In this document: in pieces, positions 27,444 through 35,951 of the stretch
Layout of the letters: every line of letters starts with the position of its first letter
Numbering within the stretch: the first letter of the stretch is position 1
Source of the DNA: Candidatus Bathyarchaeota archaeon
GTDB taxonomy: Archaea; Thermoproteota; Bathyarchaeia; 40CM-2-53-6; DTGE01
Direction: 5' to 3'
DNA: 64,000 bases
Assembly: GCA_018396725.1 (NCBI GenBank)
Contig: JAGTRC010000009.1
Location: forward strand, 1-64,000
Translations under genes and position numbers: made by a program
Notes under the pieces: generated by a model
What the model was told of the DNA's origin: nothing
Seen by the model: the letters and a program-made list of their open reading frames with translations, nothing else
Databases searched by the model: none

Positions 27444-29129
27444 TTAGAGGGGCAGCGTCCCGTACTCCTTCAGTCTCTTCAGGATCCTGTACGCTATAGC
27501 CCTGTCCACGATCTCCATCGACTGTATCGATTTGAAGTATTTCTTGAAGTCCCTTTCATCCTTGAACTTCGATATTAACGCGACGTCGTATTCGCCTGCC
27601 AGGTCGTAGACCGAGACGTTGTTCGCATGTCCGCTTAGATCCTCTTCCAGCTGGGCTAAGGCTCTTCCATCCGCCTTCACGAGGATAAGAACATTCACTT
27701 TGTATCCCATCTTCTCAGGGTCAACCCTGGCTGTGAAGCCTTGGAGCACCCCCTTATCCTCCAGGTCTTTGAGACGCCTCTCCAGGTGATCCCTGGATAC
27801 ATTGAGTTGATGGGCAAGCCCCTCGAGATCCACCGGGACGGGGGACTGCAGCCTCCTCAGCAGGTTCAGGTCCTCCTCGTTCAACTCCACTCCTCCGACC
27901 GGCTCGGCCATGCGCTGAGCCTTAGAGACCTGGTTGACGATCTCCCTGAACTCGCTCTCCTTCAACGAGCCCCTCCTGCCCTCCTTAAAGACCGCCTTCA
28001 CGGCTTTTACAACCCCCGTCAGTAGGGGGCTGCCCTCCTCTATGCGGATTCCGAGGAGCTCCTCTATCTTCTCCTTTATGATCGTACTCCCGGACTGCTT
28101 ACCTATGGTGAATATTCTCCGGTTACCCACGAGCTCTGGCGGGTAGGGCTCATATGTGGATGGGTTCTTCAAGGCGCCGTGGGCATGTATCCCCGACTCA
28201 TGGGCGAAAGCGTATTCTCCCACTATGGCCTTGTTAGGCGGGATCGTAACGCCGGTGGCGTGGCTTATGAAATCCGCGACCTTCTTCAGCCTTGGAAGCC
28301 CCGGCTCATATTTCTTGACCCCGTGATGAACGTAAAGGTTCATTATGGTCTTCTCGGTCTCGGCGTTTCCGGCGCGTTCCCCTATCCCTAGAAACGTCGT
28401 GCTGGCGTAGACTTTATCGTATAGCCCTGAGGCAGCCCTAATCGCAGCTAAAGTATTTTCCACAGCGTTTCCTAGATCGTCGTGGGCGTGTATCTCGACG
28501 GCTGGAACCTTAGTCTCCTCCCTTATCCTCTTAATCTTCGAAGGGATCCCTCGGGGAAGTGGGGCGTCGGGCAGCGATAGACCTACCCCAACGGTGTCGC
28601 ATATCCGGTATACCTCAGCCCCTGCGTCTACAGCCGCGTCTATGAACGCCTTCTCCAAGCTCCAGGGCGTCCTAGTACTATCTTCGCCGTGAAAGAAGGT
28701 TACTAGGCCGTGGTCTTTAGCCGCGTACTCGATTACTTCAGCCACCCTGTCTATGAGCTCTCCATAGCTTTTATCGGGCCACTTGGACTCCAAGTGTATG
28801 GGGGACACCGGATGAGATATGCCTATCTCGGACAGATCCAAGGCCAACGCGTTATCCACGTCCTCCTTAACCGCTCTGCACCACGCAGCTACCCTGGCCT
28901 TTATGCCCATATCCCGGATCAGCCTTATCGCCTTTCTATCGTGGGGCTGGAACTGGTGGAGCTCTATACGCTCCACCCCCACGCTCTCCAGTAATAAAGC
29001 TATTTGGGCTGTATCCTCGGGGGAAACCGCCAATCCAGGCATCTGGACGCCGTCCCTCAACGTGGTATCATCTATTAAGGGCTCCGTCTTCAGGGGAACC
29101 ACGTAGTCGTCCAATTCTATCGTCTCCAC
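27444..29129 (-). CDS. Isopropylmalate/homocitrate synthase-family enzyme with AsnC-like C-terminus
   Basis: 561 residues. The N-terminal TIM barrel (about 12-290) condenses acetyl-CoA with a 2-oxo acid: D-D-T-T-L-R-D-G near 19, I-E-I-H-A-H-D-D-L-G-N near 213 and L-G-I-G-E-R-A-G-N near 250 are metal and substrate motifs. A-H-E-S-G-I-H carries the catalytic His/Glu pair. The 2-oxo acid is uncertain (homocitrate, isopropylmalate or citramalate synthase). From about 405 an Lrp/AsnC-like winged helix and RAM-type ligand domain follows, instead of the LeuA dimer domain. The tail probably gives amino-acid feedback control. Confidence 0.85.
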   Translation of the reverse strand: METIELDDYVVPLKTEPLIDDTTLRDGVQMPGLAVSPEDTAQIALLLESVGVERIELHQFQPHDRKAIRLIRDMGIKARVAAWCRAVKEDVDNALALDLSEIGISHPVSPIHLESKWPDKSYGELIDRVAEVIEYAAKDHGLVTFFHGEDSTRTPWSLEKAFIDAAVDAGAEVYRICDTVGVGLSLPDAPLPRGIPSKIKRIREETKVPAVEIHAHDDLGNAVENTLAAIRAASGLYDKVYASTTFLGIGERAGNAETEKTIMNLYVHHGVKKYEPGLPRLKKVADFISHATGVTIPPNKAIVGEYAFAHESGIHAHGALKNPSTYEPYPPELVGNRRIFTIGKQSGSTIIKEKIEELLGIRIEEGSPLLTGVVKAVKAVFKEGRRGSLKESEFREIVNQVSKAQRMAEPVGGVELNEEDLNLLRRLQSPVPVDLEGLAHQLNVSRDHLERRLKDLEDKGVLQGFTARVDPEKMGYKVNVLILVKADGRALAQLEEDLSGHANNVSVYDLAGEYDVALISKFKDERDFKKYFKSIQSMEIVDRAIAYRILKRLKEYGTLPL

Positions 29130-29505
29130 AGGTCAACTGTGAGTATAAGTGAGGGTTCTATTAATATATTTCGCTCCATGCCGTAGAAGAATTAATGTTA
29201 TCATATGAGACTTGAAAATTAAATAATTATTATCCGTATATAGTTGAATCTGGGATATGAACTACATGAGATGGGGGATCCTTAGGATAAAACCCTAAAC
29301 CATGGGGGAATCCCTCGCGAAGGCGGGATAACATATGGTTAACCCCTCGACGAGAAGGGCTGCCTGAGACGGCGAGGGGAGCATCTTAACATGAATGATC
29401 AACGAAGCATTCCATGAGCCTCAGCTAGGCTGGGAAAAGCTCTTATTACCCTTCCTACACCCTATTATGTATTGTAGCATGAAGTGATGAAGGAAGTGAT
29501 TAGAC
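29130..29505. other. intergenic region
   Basis: 376 bases between divergent genes. AT-rich DNA at 29155-29260 holds promoters. A perfect 7-bp inverted repeat (CCCCTCG at 29343-29349, CGAGGGG at 29373-29379) with a smaller inner stem may mark a structured leader or RNA. No ORF is convincing. Confidence 0.35.
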
Positions 29506-29883
29506 GTGTCATATGTATATGTGGAGAAGCCCCCGAAGATAGCCGTTTACCAGCCGCCCCCAGAGGAGTACGTCTACATCCCTCCGCCGAAGACCGTGGT
29601 GGTTCAAGAGCCCCCACAGATATACGTGCAACAGCCCCCACCGGTGGAGTATATAGAGCCGTCTCCGCCGGATGTATATTACATTCCGCCACCCGAAGAA
29701 TACGTCTATAAGCCTCCCCCGATCCTCTGCGTATACCAGCCTCCACCAGTGGAGTATCTCATGGAGCAGCCCGAGGAGAGATACGTGGTTCAGCCGCCCC
29801 CGCTACGCCTCTGCTATTCATGCGGCATGAACATAGATCCATCGGCCACGTGTTGTCCCTATTGCGGGATCGCCCAGGAATAA
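29506..29883 (+). CDS. Pro/Tyr-rich repeat protein with C-terminal zinc ribbon
   Basis: 125 residues. The first 95 are a low-complexity run of triproline blocks alternating with Tyr/Val/Glu (for example PPPEEYVY), repeated about every 8-16 residues. The last 25 residues carry C-Y-S-C and C-P-Y-C pairs, forming a zinc ribbon. No membrane segment or signal peptide is visible, so it is probably cytoplasmic. The start is GTG at 29506. I do not recognise the family; extended polyproline binding of protein partners is inferred. Confidence 0.7.
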   Translation: MSYVYVEKPPKIAVYQPPPEEYVYIPPPKTVVVQEPPQIYVQQPPPVEYIEPSPPDVYYIPPPEEYVYKPPPILCVYQPPPVEYLMEQPEERYVVQPPPLRLCYSCGMNIDPSATCCPYCGIAQE

Positions 29884-30209
29884 TCCGAAACCCCATATTT
29901 TTTTATCTTAATTACCGCCTTAAGTAGATTCATCATTTCATGGAGACCATAACCCGGAGCCCCTCCATTAGCGAGAACTCAACCCATCCGGAGAGGCTGC
30001 GGCGAAAAACTAGCGATCCGGCATCTCCTGTTACCCGTTCCACCCTAATATGGAGGGGAGCCCCCTAGAGCATACGCGGATAGATCTTCGAAAATGGGAC
30101 GGTTATGAGCCGGTGATGATGAGTACATCTCGGCAAATAAGGGACCCAGGGCTTTAGGCGAGGTCCTCTAGGGGGTAGAAATGGATCGAGAACGGTGGAG
30201 TGGGGGATG
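29884..30209. other. intergenic region
   Basis: 326 bases between convergent genes. A T-rich run (attttttta, about 29900) lies just after the zinc-ribbon gene stop and is a likely transcription terminator. Otherwise nothing recognised. Confidence 0.4.
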
Positions 30210-31331
30210 CTAGGCCAGCTCTATCCTGGTCTTGACAGCTCTCATGAGGTCGCTCCTGGTGATTATCCCTATCAGTTTCCCATCCTCGACGACCGGAAGC
30301 CTGCCTATACCATACTTGGATATTTTAATCAATGCCTCCGATGCGGGATCTTCCGGGTTCACCGTTACAAGCCTGGCTAGGGGGGTCATGGCCTCCTTGA
30401 CGGGGGTGTCTCTCCACCTGTCCCTCGGAATCCTCCTCACGTCCTCGACGGCCAATATGCCCTTGAGCCCTCCTTCATCCACCACCGGGAACCCCCCATG
30501 GGTATATTTATAGAAGCATTCGTTTACGGCCTCCTCTAGGCTCCAATCGGGCGAGACCGTGCAGACGGGGGAGCTCATGAAACCTCTAACCTTCTCCTTC
30601 GCCAGGGCCTGGGCGATGACCGTATGCCTTAAACTCGCCTCAGCCCCACTTTTAATGAACCATCCCAGGAAGATGAGCCACATCCCGTTGGCGATGCCCC
30701 CCGTAAAGATGCTTAGGAAACCGAACCCGATGAAGGCGTAGGATATCACTTCGGCTGCGAGGGCCGATTTACGCGTGGCGGAGATTAAACTCCCGGAGCG
30801 CATCCACAGCATTGCCCTTAAAACCCTTCCCCCATCCATCGGGAAAGCTGGAATGAGGTTAAAAAGGCCGAGCATAAGATTGATTATAAATCCATATTGG
30901 AGCACGGCGGACACCGCCACCTCCCTCAACCCTAAGAGCTGAACCGAGAGGAGCCGGGCAGCCGCGAAGACGCCCGCCAACAGGAGGCTTGAAAGGGGCC
31001 CTATAACAGCCATCTTCAACTCCTCCCCGGGTTCCCTGGGCTCCTCAGCGATCTGGGAGACGCCCCCGAAGAGGAATAGGACGATGCTGGGAACCGGGAT
31101 ACCCATCCTTTTAGCCACTATCGAATGGCATAACTCATGGAACAACACGGATAAGAATATTATCACGGCCGATGAGACACCTACTACCAGGTATCTGAGG
31201 AGCCCCTGGCCGGGGTACTGTAGAGGCGTATAGCTGAAGCCCACGCTCCATACAACCATCAAGAATACGATGATCCAGGTGTAATGCAACCTGACCTCTA
31301 TACCGTATATTTTCCCTATTTTCAGAGACAA
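30210..31331 (-). CDS. Site-2 protease family (M50) metalloprotease with two CBS domains
   Basis: 373-residue intramembrane zinc protease. About six membrane helices span 1-245. The catalytic zinc site is H-E-L-C-H near residue 65 with the third ligand in N-L-I-P-A-F-P-M-D-G-G near 160. Two CBS domains (about 250-305 and 315-370) follow in the cytoplasm and could bind adenine nucleotides to control proteolysis. Substrates cannot be inferred; relatives cleave membrane-bound regulators. Confidence 0.92.
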   Translation of the reverse strand: MSLKIGKIYGIEVRLHYTWIIVFLMVVWSVGFSYTPLQYPGQGLLRYLVVGVSSAVIIFLSVLFHELCHSIVAKRMGIPVPSIVLFLFGGVSQIAEEPREPGEELKMAVIGPLSSLLLAGVFAAARLLSVQLLGLREVAVSAVLQYGFIINLMLGLFNLIPAFPMDGGRVLRAMLWMRSGSLISATRKSALAAEVISYAFIGFGFLSIFTGGIANGMWLIFLGWFIKSGAEASLRHTVIAQALAKEKVRGFMSSPVCTVSPDWSLEEAVNECFYKYTHGGFPVVDEGGLKGILAVEDVRRIPRDRWRDTPVKEAMTPLARLVTVNPEDPASEALIKISKYGIGRLPVVEDGKLIGIITRSDLMRAVKTRIELA

Positions 31332-31631
31332 TTCAGACCACTAATACGCCGATTCGTTAATAGACGATCAATGTTCTCATATAAACTTATCCTGTAGCCG
31401 CCTTTATGCCTGGTTACGTCGAGGAATGTATAGATGCTTAAACGGACATGTAGACCAGACCTTTCCACCATGATACTTCAACGTATCCATGTATGTGGAG
31501 GGGGTTAAGCCGGAGGATGAGGGGATTCCCTAGTTTTCCAGCATCCATTATCTATGGGGGACCGTTCAAGTTAAATCCGATGAGATGGTTAACTAGCTGT
31601 TGAAGCTGGCGTGGTGAGGAGGGGTTAAGCT
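31332..31631. other. intergenic region
   Basis: 300 bases between divergent genes; AT-rich near 31350-31400 (promoter of the protease gene). No gene recognised. Confidence 0.4.
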
Positions 31632-32819
31632 TTGTTCGAGGTGGATCTCCTCTCTAAACTTGTGGAGATAGACACGGATTCCATGGAGAAAAAGAATTAT
31701 GAGGCTATAGTGGAGGTTATCAGGGGGGAAGCTGAGGATCTCGGCTTGGAGACGAGCATCCATGATGGAGCTGGGGAAGCTGGGGATTCGAGGCCCCGCC
31801 CCAACATCCTGGTGGAGCTTGACGGCGGCTTGGATAGGACGCTGATCATAGCGGCCCATTACGATACGGTCCCCCCAGGGGATGGATGGAGTTATCCCCC
31901 CCACAAGCTCACTTTGATAGGCGATGAGGCGTATGGGAGGGGGGCTGCCGACGATAAGAGCAGTATAGCCGCCGCCCTTGGAGCCCTAAGATTATTATCT
32001 GAGAGGGGGAGCTCCAAGATGAACATCCTTTTAGCGGCGACCTGCGACGAGGAGGTGGGGGGTGAGGCGGGGCTGGGATATCTAGCTAGGAAAGGGGTGA
32101 TAACCGGGGACTACGGCTTAGTGTTGGATGCATCCCCCGACGCCGTCTACGCTGGGGCGTGCGGGATAGTCTGGGGTAAAATAATTGTGGAGGGTGTACA
32201 GGGGCATGCAGCTTACCCTCATGAAGCCCTGAACCCCATAGATGAAGCTGTGAAGGCGTTTACTTCCTTGAGGAGGTTCTCGAGGGAGAGGGAGAGGATA
32301 TACTCCCGGCTGTCGGCTCCTCCAAATTCTCCACATAGAAAAGTATGGGGGAGATTCACGTTGACGATGCTGAACGCGGGATGGAAGGAGAACGTGATCC
32401 CAAGGGTATGCGAGGCGAGGTTTGATATGAGGATCTGTCCAGATGAGGATCCTCAGGAGGCCATCGATAAGTTGAACAGCTTCATAGGGGCTTTAAAGCC
32501 CAGGATTAAAGCGGAGATATCATGCGAGGTTGACAAGGTTTGGCCCCCGTACTATACGGATCCCAGCCACGTTTTCATAGAGGCTTTTAGGAGGGCGGCT
32601 TCAAAGGCCGCCAAACACAGGCTGGGCATAGCCGGAGAACTCGTGGCCAACGATGGCCGCTGGCTTGCAGGGCTTGGGATACCCACCATAAGTTTCGGAG
32701 CCCTGAGGAAATGCACCCATATACACGGTGTGGATGAGCACGTCCACGTCTCAGATCTAATCCTGGTCAGGGACTCCATAGTTAACCTGGCAGAGGAAGG
32801 GGTTCCGAGGGACGCCTAG
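31632..32819 (+). CDS. M20 family metallopeptidase (ArgE/DapE/CPG2-like)
   Basis: 395-residue di-zinc hydrolase that removes acyl groups or cleaves short peptides. The metal ligands are seen in A-A-H-Y-D-T-V near 75, G-R-G-A-A-D-D-K near 97, C-D-E-E-V-G-G near 138 and a C-terminal H-I-H-G-V-D-E. A dimerisation insert (G-V-Q-G-H-A-A-Y-P-H) lies near 190. The natural substrate is uncertain: succinyl-diaminopimelate, acetyl-ornithine or LysW-type substrates are all possible. The TTG start at 31632 is used. Confidence 0.88.
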   Translation: MFEVDLLSKLVEIDTDSMEKKNYEAIVEVIRGEAEDLGLETSIHDGAGEAGDSRPRPNILVELDGGLDRTLIIAAHYDTVPPGDGWSYPPHKLTLIGDEAYGRGAADDKSSIAAALGALRLLSERGSSKMNILLAATCDEEVGGEAGLGYLARKGVITGDYGLVLDASPDAVYAGACGIVWGKIIVEGVQGHAAYPHEALNPIDEAVKAFTSLRRFSRERERIYSRLSAPPNSPHRKVWGRFTLTMLNAGWKENVIPRVCEARFDMRICPDEDPQEAIDKLNSFIGALKPRIKAEISCEVDKVWPPYYTDPSHVFIEAFRRAASKAAKHRLGIAGELVANDGRWLAGLGIPTISFGALRKCTHIHGVDEHVHVSDLILVRDSIVNLAEEGVPRDA

Positions 32820-32840
32820 ATGCGGGTATTATATAGCTGC

Positions 32841-33410
32841 TCAGCCCCCTTTCTCATATAATCTCCTAAGGGTCCAGCGTATCGCGTTCCTCAACTCGTT
32901 CAACCTTCGAGCATCCCCATAGTTGAGTATCCTCAAGCTCTTCAGGATACCTGACTCCCCGGACACCTCGTATTTAAAGGCCTTATCGGAGGGCAAAGTC
33001 CCAGAAGCAACCTCCTCCTCGTCCTTCCTACGCATGGGCTCCAGGACGCGGTTTATCAGGAAGGATGTGAAGGGGGGTAGATCGACGCGGAAGCTGATAT
33101 TCTGGGCGGGGAAGAGGAGGAGCTCATCGCCCCTGACGAGCAGCTCCCCTAGGAAGACGCCGTCCACAGTGGTTAATTCAAGCTTTTCCTCCTCGACTGG
33201 AGGGGGAATCTCCACCTCAACCGGCTTCTCCCTCACCTCCACCTTCAGCCTCTTGAAACTCTTCTCGGCTAATACCTCGTCGAGCACGGCGATAACGGCC
33301 TTGTTAGCGGAGATTTCGCGTTCCAGCTCAGCAACCTTCCTCTCCAGATGGGCCTTAGCCTCGGCGAGGCGCCTGACAATGTCTTCCTCCCGGCTCAAAA
33401 CATCCACCAA
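32841..33410 (-). CDS. coiled-coil hypothetical protein
   Basis: 189 residues. Residues about 5-55 form a coiled coil, followed by a Val/Pro/Glu-rich linker and a globular C-terminal domain with mixed strands and helices (R-I-L-N-Y-G-D near 160, then R-N-A-I-R-W-T-L-R-R). I do not recognise the family. It is convergent to the M20 peptidase with 21 bases between the stops. Codon use resembles the neighbours, so it is probably real. Confidence 0.6.
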   Translation of the reverse strand: MVDVLSREEDIVRRLAEAKAHLERKVAELEREISANKAVIAVLDEVLAEKSFKRLKVEVREKPVEVEIPPPVEEEKLELTTVDGVFLGELLVRGDELLLFPAQNISFRVDLPPFTSFLINRVLEPMRRKDEEEVASGTLPSDKAFKYEVSGESGILKSLRILNYGDARRLNELRNAIRWTLRRLYEKGG

Positions 33411-33658
33411 ACCATCAAAACTGTAGGGCTGACACGGATAATGTTAAGCACGATTCGTCTAATAAATATGTTTTCGATGCAGATCCCTACCTCTAACCGA
33501 CAAGCTACGTTTCTATCTGCGCACCGGAATATCCGGTGGGCGGCGTCACCCCTATGAAGCTTGGGGCTTCAAACGCTGTAAGCTTATATTTAACCAAGGT
33601 GAGATCAGGAGATTGGATACTAAGCGGTTCCCGCTAGGTATGGAAGGGATGATCCGCG

Positions 33659-34969
33659 GTGCCGTTTAAAGGTTACCATTACATCTCAGAGGTTTTTGAA
33701 GGAGGCCCCAGGGATGAATCGGTCAGGGTCAGGGGGTGGCTCCACGGGAAACGCTCGAGCGGCGGCGTCCACTTCCTGCTTTTAAGGGATGGCACCGGCA
33801 TAATACAGTGCACCGTCCATAAGGGGGATATCCCCGAGGACGAGTTCAAATCCATCGAGAAGATACCCCTGGAATCCGTCCTCAGCGTCTCCGGAGATGT
33901 CAGGGAGGACCCGAGGGCTCCAGGGGGATTGGAGCTATCCGTCAGGGGGATCGGTATAATCCGTGTGGCTGAGGAAGGCTACCCGATAGCTAGGAAATAT
34001 CACGGCCCCGAGTTTCTCCTGGATCATAGACATCTATATCTTAGGAACGAGAAGATGCAGGCCGTTATGAGGGTTAGGGCGGCGATACTCGAGGCGGCGA
34101 GGGAGTGGCTTAGAGACAACGGATATACAGAGGCGCATATGCCCATCCTCATAACGGCGGCGTGCGAGGGGGGATCGACCCTCTTCGAGGTGAAATACTT
34201 CGACCGTAAGGCCTATCTCACGCAGAGCTGGCAGCTCTACGCGGAGGCCACGATAGCATCCCTCGGAAAGATATATACGGTGGCCCCATCCTTCAGGGCG
34301 GAGCGGTCTAGAACCAGGAGGCACCTAACCGAGTATTGGCATCTGGAGGTGGAGGCCCCATGGTACGACCTCGAGGACATAATGAAGGTTCAGGAGGAGC
34401 TCCTCTCATACATATGCCGTAGAGTAGCCTCTGAGAGGGGGAGGGATTTAAAGCTCCACGGCAGGGATCCCTCAGACCTGATGGATGTTAACCCTCCCTT
34501 CGAGAGGATAACCTACGATGAGGCATTGGAAAAGTTGAGGGGCATCGGTGTGAACCATAATTGGGGCGAGGACCTAGGCTGGGAACAAGAGAAGCGGCTG
34601 GCAGCCATGTTCGATAAACCTTTCTTCGTGACCCATTATCCTAAAACTGCGAAGGCGTTTTATCATAAGCCTGACCCCTCGAATCCTTCTGTGACCCTTT
34701 CAGCCGACCTGCTCGCACCGGAGGGTTACGGCGAAATAACCGGGGGAGGGCAAAGGATAGATGATCTAGATCAGCTCATCCAGAGGATACGGGAGGAGGG
34801 CCTGAACCTGGAGGACTATAGATGGTACGTGGAGCTTCGAAGATACGGCTCCGTCCCCCATTCCGGTTTCGGGATGGGGCTGGAGCGGGTCCTGATGTGG
34901 ATGTGCAGGCTCAGCCACATCAGGGATGCCATAGCCTTCCCGAGACTCATAAACCGCGTCTACCCATGA
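33659..34969 (+). CDS. asnS: Asparaginyl-tRNA synthetase
   Basis: Class IIb aminoacyl-tRNA synthetase charging tRNA-Asn. An N-terminal OB-fold anticodon domain (about 18-110) leads to the catalytic domain. Motif 2 reads F-R-A-E-R-S-R-T-R-R-H-L-T-E-Y-W-H-L-E, which separates AsnRS from AspRS (usually R-H-L-N-E). Motif 3 is G-F-G-M-G-L-E-R-V-L near 410. The GTG start at 33659 is used. Presence of AsnRS implies direct Asn-tRNA formation. Confidence 0.92.
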   Translation: MPFKGYHYISEVFEGGPRDESVRVRGWLHGKRSSGGVHFLLLRDGTGIIQCTVHKGDIPEDEFKSIEKIPLESVLSVSGDVREDPRAPGGLELSVRGIGIIRVAEEGYPIARKYHGPEFLLDHRHLYLRNEKMQAVMRVRAAILEAAREWLRDNGYTEAHMPILITAACEGGSTLFEVKYFDRKAYLTQSWQLYAEATIASLGKIYTVAPSFRAERSRTRRHLTEYWHLEVEAPWYDLEDIMKVQEELLSYICRRVASERGRDLKLHGRDPSDLMDVNPPFERITYDEALEKLRGIGVNHNWGEDLGWEQEKRLAAMFDKPFFVTHYPKTAKAFYHKPDPSNPSVTLSADLLAPEGYGEITGGGQRIDDLDQLIQRIREEGLNLEDYRWYVELRRYGSVPHSGFGMGLERVLMWMCRLSHIRDAIAFPRLINRVYP

Positions 34970-35447
34970 GACTCCTCGCCCTCACTCTATGGAGGGCCAA
35001 GATGGCTAACGTTAAAACCCCGAGCATGATCAGGGGAGGAGACGGGAACTCGGGTACAACCGAGTATTGGACTTGGCCCTGGACATCCCTGAAACCTACC
35101 TTGCTCGCCTTGACGTAGACCGTATATAGGCCTCTGGGAGCCCCCTGCGGGGTACGATACTCATCGAGGAACCTGCCCGCAGCATCCGAGTATAAGAGGG
35201 CTATATGATAGGTTTCACCGTCGGGCCCGGTGACCTGGATTGAGACTAGAACGTTCTCCACTGGAGAACCGTCGAGGAGAAATATTCTACCTGACACCCT
35301 TATAACCTCGTCCAGATCATACGTCTCCTTATCCACGCTTACTTGGAGCTGCAGGGGCTCCTGAGCGTTAACGCTTAAAACCTGGGAGAGGATGATGGAA
35401 AACATGGCTGTTGAGAGGATCAGGATTAAATACAGCTTCCGGATCAT
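34947..35447 (-). CDS. secreted beta-sandwich protein with PEF-CTERM-like sorting tail
   Basis: 166 residues. A signal peptide (1-28) is followed by one Ig-like/carboxypeptidase-regulatory-like domain (about 35-128) with S-I-Q-V near 83 and A-S-K-V-G near 112. The C-terminus has V-V-P-E-F-P-S, a hydrophobic helix and a basic tail, the layout of archaeosortase (PEF-CTERM) signals. It should therefore be a cell-surface protein processed at the C-terminus. The domain is clearly paralogous to that at 38402-39385. It overlaps the end of asnS by 23 bases. Confidence 0.75.
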   Translation of the reverse strand: MIRKLYLILILSTAMFSIILSQVLSVNAQEPLQLQVSVDKETYDLDEVIRVSGRIFLLDGSPVENVLVSIQVTGPDGETYHIALLYSDAAGRFLDEYRTPQGAPRGLYTVYVKASKVGFRDVQGQVQYSVVPEFPSPPLIMLGVLTLAILALHRVRARSLMGRRGL

Positions 35448-35528
35448 CCCTCATCCTTAAAAGAAACGTATAACTCCTATATCAAGGTTCCATCACGACG
35501 CGTTTCCTGGGGTAGCCTCCCTTAGACT

Positions 35529-35693
35529 TTACCTGTCAGCTTCGAAATCTTCCTCCTTTGAGATGTAGATCCCCAAGGTATCATCGTCCTCTAGGTCTTC
35601 AGCCACCTCTTCCAGGTTGAGCCCATCCAGGGTTCTCATCTCCAAGCCTTCCCTTTTAAATATTACCAGCTTTAGTCTGCCAAGTTTATCCAA
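35529..35693 (-). CDS. 54-residue acidic hypothetical protein
   Basis: A short reading frame with TTG start at 35693, preceded by an in-frame stop and a GGGGTGA purine stretch that could bind 16S rRNA. The product is Asp/Glu-rich with a basic N-terminus (R-L-K-L-V-I-F-K-R) and an acidic middle (L-E-D-D-D-T). No family recognised. It sits alone between two secreted proteins on the same strand. Coding status rests on ribosome-site spacing and protein composition only. Confidence 0.4.
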   Translation of the reverse strand: MDKLGRLKLVIFKREGLEMRTLDGLNLEEVAEDLEDDDTLGIYISKEEDFEADR

Positions 35694-35951
35694 TTGTCAC
35701 CCCGCTCCCTGAAGCCCCGCGAAATGGATTAATCTTATTTCTAAGATTCTATCTAAATTCATGGGTTGAAACTTGGTTTTCACCATCCCAAATATCATAT
35801 TCGAGGATGGCCTGCACAGATGGGCGCTTTAAACGCTTTTACATTGGGCCGGTTCAACCCATGGAAGAGTTGGGTCGACCCGCCTATACGCCGGGGTCGT
35901 TAAGTCCTCAGCCGTGAACCATTCCTTGGGATTGGCTCAATCGTATCCGTG

